Made by a program: the position numbers and the translations under genes. The notes under the pieces were generated by a model. That model did not search any database. It was not told where the DNA came from and saw nothing but the letters and a program-made list of their open reading frames with translations. From Atriophallophorus winterbourni (lineage: Eukaryota; Platyhelminthes; Trematoda; Plagiorchiida; Microphallidae), in contig JACCGJ010003598.1 of the NCBI GenBank assembly GCA_013407085.1, positions 1 to 64,000 of the forward strand: 64,000 bases of DNA. The letters run 5' to 3'. Shown piece after piece: positions 57,162 to 64,000 of the stretch. Numbering within the stretch: position 1 is the first letter of the stretch; each line of letters starts with the position of its first letter.

Positions 57162-59054
57162 ATGCTAAGCGACACTGACTTCCGCATTTTTAACGAACCG
57201 GACGTTTCCCTTGAATGTGATGTTTTTACATCCTATCTAAACTTTTGCTTTGATATATGTTGTCCACAGGAAACTATTTTTGTTCGACCTGATGGTTTTT
57301 CCTCCAATAAATTGAAGCGCCTCCGAAGACTGAAGGAAAAGGCTTTCAAAAATCTTGATCGTCACGCTGTCTCTCAGCTGTCTTCATTAATCAAGCTTGA
57401 GATTCAACGCATGCGAGATATTTATGTGAAATCAATTTTGAGAACGAATAACAGTCGCCAATTATGGAGTGCGCTCAAAGGTTTGTGTGGCACAGACAGA
57501 AAGGTACTTCCCTTTATCCGTGATATAAATTCATTAAATGAATCTTTTTTATCTTCTCCTGATGGAACCCAAGAAATCCCTGATTTTGTTTTACCCCCAT
57601 CCTCTTTCTCAACTCCGACTTTTACAAGCTCAGTGGAAGTTATGCAGTCACTTTTCGCTGTATCCCGCTCAAAGGCTGCAGGCCCCGATAATCTTTCCCC
57701 TCTTTTGCTGAAAGAATGCGCACGTGAACTTTCTTCGCCGATCTCTTCTATCTTCAACAGATGCATTGAGAGAAGTATTTTTCCTGACAGTTGGAAGCCG
57801 GTACGTATTACACCAATCCCCAAAAATGATCCGGGGAAGTACCGCCCCATTGCGTGTACGTCGCAGCTACTCAAAGTACTGGAAAGTATTGTGCTACGAC
57901 GACTTGTTTCGAGTTGCCAGGTAGAAGATTCGCATCAGTTCGCGTACCGCAAAAATCGTTCGACAGTAGACGCACTCGCGTTACTAACTGACCATGTATC
58001 CCGGTCATTGGATTCGAAATCGAAAGCGGTACAGTTTTGTTTTCTTGATTACACCAACGCTTTCAACAGTGTTATCAGAAGTTCTTTGCACAAAAGCTTC
58101 ATGATTGTGGTGTACCCCTGAACCTAGTACACTGGATAATGACCGCGTGCAGTATACTGCCGTGAATAGTAAAGTGTCCAATTCTGTAACGATTTCTCGC
58201 GGTGTTCTACAAGGCGCAATACTTTCTCACTTCTTATTTTCTATCTACATTTCTGATCTTCCTTGCTTTCATTCCACTCTTATTCTAAAATATGCTGATG
58301 ACATTGCTGTTGTTTTTGACCACCATAGACGTGCTGACTCTCCTACATCTGAATTTATTATCAATGACATTGGCCAGTGGTCATCCTCGCTCGGCTTATC
58401 GTTAAACCCTCAAAAATGCAAAGAGGTAATATTTTCAAACTTAGCTGGTCAGCGTCGTGAAACTCTGCTTCAAGGAATTCCCACGATTTCCTTCAAAGGC
58501 TCGAACTTCAACATGAGCGCATGTTTCAAGTATCTTGGCGTCATTTTATCACAGAGTCTCAAATGGACCGATCATGTGACTGCACAGTACTTGAAGGTTA
58601 GAAGGTTATCATTTTACGCCTTACGTCTGCGTTCTTTAGCTGTTCCTCCTGATGTAGTTAGATGTTTTGTTTTTTCTTGCATTGTTCCCATTTTAATCTA
58701 CGCAACCCTATAATTTTTCCTGGTCTTTTTGAAAAGGATTTTTTGATGATCAGAAGAGGAATCAAATTAATTTCAAGATTGAGTTCTTCCTCCACCGAGT
58801 TAATTCGTGATATGTTCGTCGAACGCCACTTTCGTGAATGTGACAGGTTGATCAGAGTCATATCGTCTGATAATGCACAACCACTGCATGAGGTCCTTAC
58901 GGCTTGCAGATCGTTCCCAGCCACGCGTAGTCAACATATCGTCCCGTATGCAAGAACTGAGAAATTCAAAAATTCTTTTATTCCTTACCTGGCTCGATAT
59001 TTGGTTGATCATACAAAAGATATTCTCGATTTGAGGAAGAAACTGACAGTATAA
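57162..59054 (+). pseudogene. Reverse transcriptase reading of the 57-59 kb element
   Basis: 319 codons open in the first frame (57162-58121), 202 in the second (58105-58713) and ~120 in the third (to the stop at 59052-59054). Both catalytic sites (Asp of motif A, YADD) survive, and only a few indels break it, so the insertion is young compared with the other non-LTR relics here. Confidence 0.85.
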
Positions 59055-59170
59055 TAGCAGAAGTGTATTTTTTAATGTACATTTTATTACGTATGGTCGA
59101 ATTAATTTTATCGCTGAAAATTTGTGCACTCGAATAAAGCCATTTTTCTTTCTATCTTCTTTCTTTCTGA
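57162..59170 (+). mobile_element. CR1/Jockey-like non-LTR retrotransposon, RT to 3' end, frameshifted
   Basis: RT motifs in order: SRSKAAGPDNLSPLLLKECA, SWKPVRITPIPKND, KYRPIACTSQLLKVLESIVL, HQFAYRKNRSTVDALALL, CFLDYTNAFNSV (motif A), VLQGAILSHFLFSIYISDL (B), LKYADDIAVV (C, catalytic YADD intact), LGLSLNPQKCKEVIF (D), FKYLGVILSQSLKWTDHV (E), then a thumb/tail with ERHFRECDRLIRV, RTEKFKNSFIPYLARYL. It moves through frames at ~58095, ~58160 and ~58690. The N-terminal endonuclease is absent or unreadable. AATAAA near 59135 and a TTTCT-rich run (59146-59170) mark the 3' end; short tandem tails instead of poly(A) are usual in CR1-type elements. Confidence 0.9.
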
Positions 59171-59819
59171 TTTAGTGCTCGGTATTGTAAATCATATGGA
59201 TTGCGAGTGAATATTCAAACTTGTTATATTTAGCAGAGTTGTAACGGATTACTCTATCTATATAAGTTTTCCGCTTTCAAAGCTTTTTGCTCAGGATTTC
59301 GTCAAACGAATTCATCTCACACAAACGTACACTACATTTGTTATCAGGCCTGTGCTTTTTATTGAAAATTTGGTGCGGCCTATGACGATCATGCCATCTA
59401 AACCAAAAGGTTTCATCAATGGTGTAAAATTCGTGAAAGTTTGTAATGTTTGCGCAGATTACTCCATATAGAAGTTGAGTATTGGCGAATGAGTAAAATC
59501 ACAACACATGCGTAAATACTAATCGGTTTATGACAGTTCATCCCCACTAGGCGGATGCAACATGATAAGGTTTAGTAAGTCTTCAACAAGCGAAAATGTT
59601 TGAAAACCACCAAAAAAGCTCAAACATTACCACGACAATACACTTCGTTTAAATTTGTTGTTTGCCGGGCTCGTTTTCATTTTTCTCGTGACAGCGAAAA
59701 GAATATAAAGTTGCCATACTTCTATATCACTAATGGATAGATTTCTAACAAAAAACATGATGTTCAAATGCAGAATCTCAAAATGGATCCCGGCCAAGCG
59801 CTCGTGGCGATAATAGAAG
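59171..59819. other. No gene recognised
   Basis: Nothing assignable. Confidence 0.4.
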
Positions 59820-60570
59820 ACTAATATATTGAGATGCTCACATCCCCATTCGTTACACACCATGACAGGTTTCGGGCTGCTTGCCGTCAATAAGGGTGTT
59901 GAAAATAAGATCAGATCCAATGAACTTTGAAACAACGGTGAAGTCGTCAACGAAGTCATACTTGAATGCCCTTGTTACGTAGTGTTCTTAAAATGAATTA
60001 AAATGTTCGGATACAGAATCACGGAAAGATACTTGACCGAGCCCTCGAATGGCTTTAATCGACCAATATTTTGTGGTGCTCACATCATCATCCCTTGCAC
60101 ACCACAACCGGTTTCTTACTGTGTGCCGTCATTAGATGGAGACAATATGATTAGGTTCAGTGAACCTTGAAATAGTGATAAAGTAACAAAAGAAGATATA
60201 CCCGTACGCCACTGCTGTATATTGTTCTTACAGAGAATCACAATGTTCAAATACAGAATAACGAAGTGATATTCAGCAAAGCGCTCAAGGTGCACAAATC
60301 CTCATCACTTACACACCAAAGCTGTTTTCTGGCTTGCCGACATTAGGCGGAGACAGTAACATCAGGGTCATTGAAACTTGTTGTAGCGGTTCTTAGTAGT
60401 AACCATATGCAACAGGGTCATACAAGTATAACCTTTTTCCCTCAACTTCACCAATGTCTCAAGGTTTAATGAACGAGACCTTGGTGTCTCTACATCACGA
60501 CGGCAAAATGCCAGAAACCGGTTGTGATTCGTAAGTGAGGAGGATTAGGGCACCACAACACATTCGAAAA
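59820..60570. repeat. Cluster of about four decayed hammerhead-family repeats, mixed orientation
   Basis: Minus-strand blocks near 59850-59960, 60085-60200 and 60310-60390, and a plus-strand block at 60400-60560, all carry parts of CGGCAAACAGCC / GAAACCGGT / GTGGTGTG and the GTTCACTGAACCTT and GCAACAG.GGCAT strings. The unit spacing of the three minus copies is ~240 bp, so they look like a tandem run. Confidence 0.7.
60100..60141 (-). ncRNA. Degenerate hammerhead ribozyme
   Basis: The minus strand reads CTCCAT / CTAATGA / CGGCACACAGTAA / GAAA / CCGGTT / GTGGTG. G5 of the core is A; stem II is also disturbed. Confidence 0.45.
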
Positions 60571-61328
60571 TAATATGCTTTTCTCGATTCTGTTTAAACA
60601 AACTGAAAATTTAGTTACCTAGTTCACTGAACGATTACTGATGTGCAGCAAAGAAACAGTATCTGCAAAGAAATCCGATTTCATTTCGTTAAATAGAGAC
60701 ATTCCATTTCGTAATCATGGAACAACGCATTGAAATGTGTGGGGTGCAAATTTAAAGTACTCAGTAATATTTTGCGATGCTTTAAGGCACGGATCGTAAT
60801 TAAACAGTAAGCCCGAGCTGTTCGTGACTCGACAGATGAATCTTCGTCGGGTTACACTCAACGGTTGTAAAACTAATTGACAGAAAACTGTTGAAAAACT
60901 GTTGAGAAGGTGGCTGATGATTATCATGGTTTTCATTACATTCACACAATATAATAATCGAATTTTAAAATAAGGTTTTTACTATGTAAACCTCCTCAAA
61001 CCTTCAATGTTCATAGCAAGCGTAGTTTCACTAGCCACAATTTCACGGGATACAACATCGTAAATTGTCAATGTGCATTCCGCGCATCGCTCCTGTTTGA
61101 TTACAATAATTTCATGTGAGAACATAGCCTAACGATTTCAAGATTTCGTCGCTAAAATGATAATAACCCACGCTGACTGCGCAATTCTTCTCAAACTTTG
61201 AGAGAACTTGAACCCATTTTACATGCCGGAATGATACACAACATGTGAAAATGGAAAATGTTGTGGTTTTTTAGATTCTCAATTATCACGTCCATTTTTT
61301 AATCGATACTTCATTTACCACATCGATG
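60571..61328. other. Upstream region of the serine protease gene
   Basis: No gene seen. It presumably includes distal regulatory sequence, but no element is identifiable apart from the TATA box that follows. Confidence 0.4.
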
Positions 61329-61340
61329 TATATATATAAG
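61329..61340 (+). promoter_or_regulatory. TATA box of the serine protease gene
   Basis: TATATATATAAG ends 36 nt before the ATG at 61377. With the usual ~30-nt distance to the start site, the 5' UTR would be very short. Confidence 0.55.
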
Positions 61341-61376
61341 TATTCTCAGCGGGATAGCTTTACATTTTGTGAATTG

Positions 61377-61422
61377 ATGATGCGCATTTTCTGGTTTTGT
61401 GTATTATTATCATCAGCATACG
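61377..61422 (+). CDS. Serine protease exon 1 (signal peptide)
   Basis: Two adjacent ATGs (61377 and 61380), a hydrophobic core FWFCVLLSSA, then donor GTGAGT. Exon 1 leaves one base, which fits the acceptor at 62671-62672 but none of the other AGs just upstream of exon 2. The TATA box 37 nt upstream supports this as the first exon. Confidence 0.7.
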
Positions 61423-62877
61423 GTGAGTTTATAATATTCTTCCGTAAATTTGCATCTAGTTTGCAACTAAAGTAGTAGTAGTTGGCAATATCGTGGAAAT
61501 AGATCAATGGTGGAGCTTTCTCGAGGAAATATAACAGAGAAGATCATTTTATTGTATCAATATTGAGGGGCAATTTACATAATCAAGTAAAATGTTCTCT
61601 TAGAGTAGCACAATATGCTGTATTATTAATTTTAATGAATATTGATTTGATTTTACTCTCCAATCTAACACATTGAGCTTAATGGCTTGTCCTATCCGGC
61701 AACCCGTGAAAAACCACATTATTTGATAATTTTAAGAGACGATTCAAACATGCATTGACAATATTCTGATATTTCACTAATCAGTTGTAAAAAATGAAGA
61801 AAATCCATCACGATAAAATTTTGGTAGGCTTTTCAACAGTTTGTTTACCGATAAGATTCGTATATTATAGGGTCGTGATCGATTGAGTTTGCTTCGAGTA
61901 AAATTTGATTTGAATCACGGTGTTGTAATCCATGGAGTTAAACGTATACAGTCCCAAATCATATTAGGGTGGAAACTCTTACCACGATACATTCAAGGAT
62001 TCCGCGACTGCTCTTTAGACGTTTAAATCTTCTTCGCGAAATTCAATGCGTTTTGGTTGACTGATTTCTTTCACTTTTAAGAGTGTCACTAATCTGTTGG
62101 CCTAGGTTTGTGTTCAGAAATCCACTTATTTTTGAAGTATCAAGGTTCCCAAATTAGAGGCTGATTTAAAAATGTGTTCCATTATTCAAAGCCGAACATT
62201 GTCCCTTGAAGCGAGAGAAATTCCTGCATGACATCGATTTTGTATAAACTGCTGCCGTAAAATCTGCAGCGACTATAGATGATGTTTAGATAGGGTTATT
62301 TTGTGGCTCAGGCTTTTGCCATGAGTCTGATCTTGAATCAACAATTTAATAGCCGCGAAAACATAAACGTTTAACGCAGCTACATTACAAGTACCGGTTA
62401 ATATGTTGGTGATTGAATGAAAGACGAGGTGTTACCTCATACAAATCCAAAACAAAATGGATAAAGAAGGAATACTCTAAACTCTCGGCATTCTGGTGAG
62501 GCGAACGGCACACAACATCAATTTATATATCACATTTCGTTTGTTACTATAATTGTTATTTATTGGAAAATTAATACAATGCCATAGTTCTTTGTGCCTA
62601 TTGAAACCGATCAGAATACCTCTATGCTTGAGTATTCATGGCGTGATTCTGATCACGATATCCTTTTTCCAGCAATATCGATCGATTCAACGTTTGTGCA
62701 GAAACGAGTGATCGGAGGCAACGATGTGCAGCAACACGACTATCCTTGGGCGGCCTCCATCAAAGCGATCAACCCAAAGACGAAGAGCGTCACCTATTGT
62801 GGTGCAACTGTGATTGCCGATAAATGGTTACTCACCGCAGCACATTGTTTTTGGGCCGGGACCAAAGAAAAGACACA
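61377..62877 (+). CDS. Secreted trypsin-like (S1) serine protease, 5' two exons, partial
   Basis: Join 61377-61422 and 62673-62877, spliced G/GTGAGT to TTTTTCCAG, phases agreeing. The protein starts MMRIFWFCVLLSSAYA, a signal peptide with a good cleavage site after AYA, then a short propeptide ISIDSTFVQKR ending in Arg, then the mature N-terminus VIGGNDVQQHDYPWAASIK, and CGATVIADKWLLTAAHCFW with the catalytic His and the Cys42-Cys58 pair. Trypsin-like S1 proteases cut after the basic propeptide residue to free V/IIGG (established). The exon ends ACACA/GTAAGT. The Asp102 and Ser195 (GDSGGP) exons are not seen before the window ends, so specificity is unknown. Confidence 0.85.
61423..62672 (+). 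other. Serine protease intron 1, 1.25 kb
   Basis: AT-rich; no repeat or gene seen. Confidence 0.65.
62673..62877 (+). CDS. Serine protease exon 2 (activation site and catalytic His)
   Basis: The acceptor is CCTTTTTCCAG. The reading frame is open back to 62588, but only the start at 62673 matches the phase of exon 1. V of VIGG is at 62708; the catalytic His codon is 62843-62845. Confidence 0.88.
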
Positions 62878-64000
62878 GTAAGTCAACTTATTGTACGAAT
62901 CCAACTTAAAAATCCAAAATGTATATTCGATGTGTTAGGTTTTGATGCTTGTTTTCCAATCCTAATAAAACTATTTTTTAATAAGTCCCGCGCTGTTCAA
63001 TCGTTGATTAATTGAATTTAGAAATTGGAACTATATAGTCCCACACTTTTCATTTCCTCGAGGAAATGCACGAATCCATCCGCATATTTCGAGCTGTTAT
63101 GTAAACTAATATTCAATGTACAATTCTTATAAACTCAATACATCATTCTAATATGCAACAAATCCACATGATACTCGAGCGCAAAATGACAAATACCATT
63201 TTGTTTTGAAATGCCACAGGAAAGAACATCGTGCCACGATTAATGCAGATTAGATTTATAAAGCTATGCCGCTGTGAAAGATAATTTTGTACGTTGATAG
63301 TCAATGTTATGGAGAATGTTCTCTATAAATGATGATTTAAATTCAGCTCATGAATAAATACACCGAAACGAACTGAAGATATGTTCAGTGCCATAGGTTT
63401 GCAAACGAGAATGGATTGGTATACGACACTACATATCGGATGTAATCACATATTGACCGGTCAGCATATATACATTACAAAGATCATTAGCATTCAAGCC
63501 TGAAACCTGTGGAAGAGCCGGAACTGGCTTAAGCTACTGAAAAGAGATACCTCATACTGTACACCTTATGATTGAGTCTAGTTTTTCCCATTCGGATTCC
63601 AAAGTCTATTCAACATGACATTGGGACACAGAAAATTGACATCGGTCGAGTTAAACCTGAGTAATCTCAATGAAACTTATAGCTTCAGCAACACTACGCC
63701 AGATGCTTGCTTTTGTCGATTTAGTGAGACGTTTCGATCCGTTTCCATTCGTTTTTTAAGAATACGAGCTTTATATGTTTGAATAATTCTACTTTAATTT
63801 CTGCTTAATCATTTCTCGTGATTTGGTCTCTTGTTCGCAAAACCTGTGGCTCATCAAGACCAAAATAGTTGCTAATTTGCTGGCTACCTTCTATGCATAC
63901 ATAATGGATGACGGTTTTTACGTTGAGATTAAAAATGGAGCTCACACTCGAATGACAAAGATTTCAGAGGTTTTAGGCGGATTGCAATTGATTAAACGTG
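62878..64000 (+). other. Serine protease intron 2 and right edge
   Basis: No exon with the NDIALL or GDSGGP motifs is visible. From 63787 to the window edge a plus-strand frame of 71 codons is open, ending DDGFYVEIKNGAHTRMTKIS, EVLGGLQLIKR. It is unassigned and might be part of an exon or chance. Confidence 0.4.

Noticed and set aside
62588..62672. Including 62588-62672 in protease exon 2
   Set aside because: The acceptors there are phase 0 and do not fit the one-base overhang of exon 1; the TTTTTCCAG at 62664-62672 fits.

Overview
This window looks like part of an intron-rich, repeat-heavy metazoan genome, most likely a flatworm and probably a digenean fluke. That placement is inference. 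It rests on long introns packed with degraded retroelements, gypsy and non-LTR elements of the kinds known from flukes, and tandem repeats carrying hammerhead ribozymes, a situation known from the schistosome Sm-alpha satellite. There are only two convincing host genes, both cut by the window edges. A 20-N assembly gap lies at 40119-40138.

Left third (1-26.2 kb): a polypeptide N-acetylgalactosaminyltransferase (GALNT, mucin-type O-glycosylation) is encoded on the minus strand. Seven coding exons could be joined with GT-AG splice sites and fully consistent phases (1377 nt, 459 codons). They cover the signal anchor, the stem and the catalytic domain through the GHVF motif. The C-terminal lectin part lies to the left of the window. 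The six introns (about 0.5 to 7.7 kb) hold non-LTR retrotransposon 3' ends in both orientations, an inverted repeat, pieces of a ~235-bp satellite and two families of hammerhead ribozyme.

Middle (26.2-47 kb): no host gene is recognised. It holds a non-LTR remnant (29.55-30.6 kb), a compact LTR element (31.7-33.4 kb), RTE-like fragments (34.3 and 38.3-38.9 kb) and a decayed Ty3/gypsy element (40.1-43.2 kb) abutting another non-LTR tail. The compact LTR element has ~200-bp LTRs, encodes gag but no polymerase, and carries an ORF with two BRCA2-type BRC-like repeats.

Right (47-61 kb): about ten tandem units of a ~232-bp satellite (47.0-49.35 kb) are followed by a non-LTR remnant, an old gypsy remnant, several ribozyme-bearing repeats and a nearly complete CR1/Jockey-like reverse transcriptase (57.2-59.2 kb). 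One repeat (55110-55151) has a complete canonical hammerhead core.

Right edge (61.3-64 kb): the 5' end of a secreted trypsin-like (S1) serine protease gene lies on the plus strand, with a TATA box, a signal-peptide exon and an exon with the VIGG activation site and the TAAHC catalytic histidine. The Asp and Ser exons are not in view.

The two most unusual things are the hammerhead ribozymes, which come in two unrelated sequence families, and the gag-only LTR element with apparent RAD51-binding repeats.
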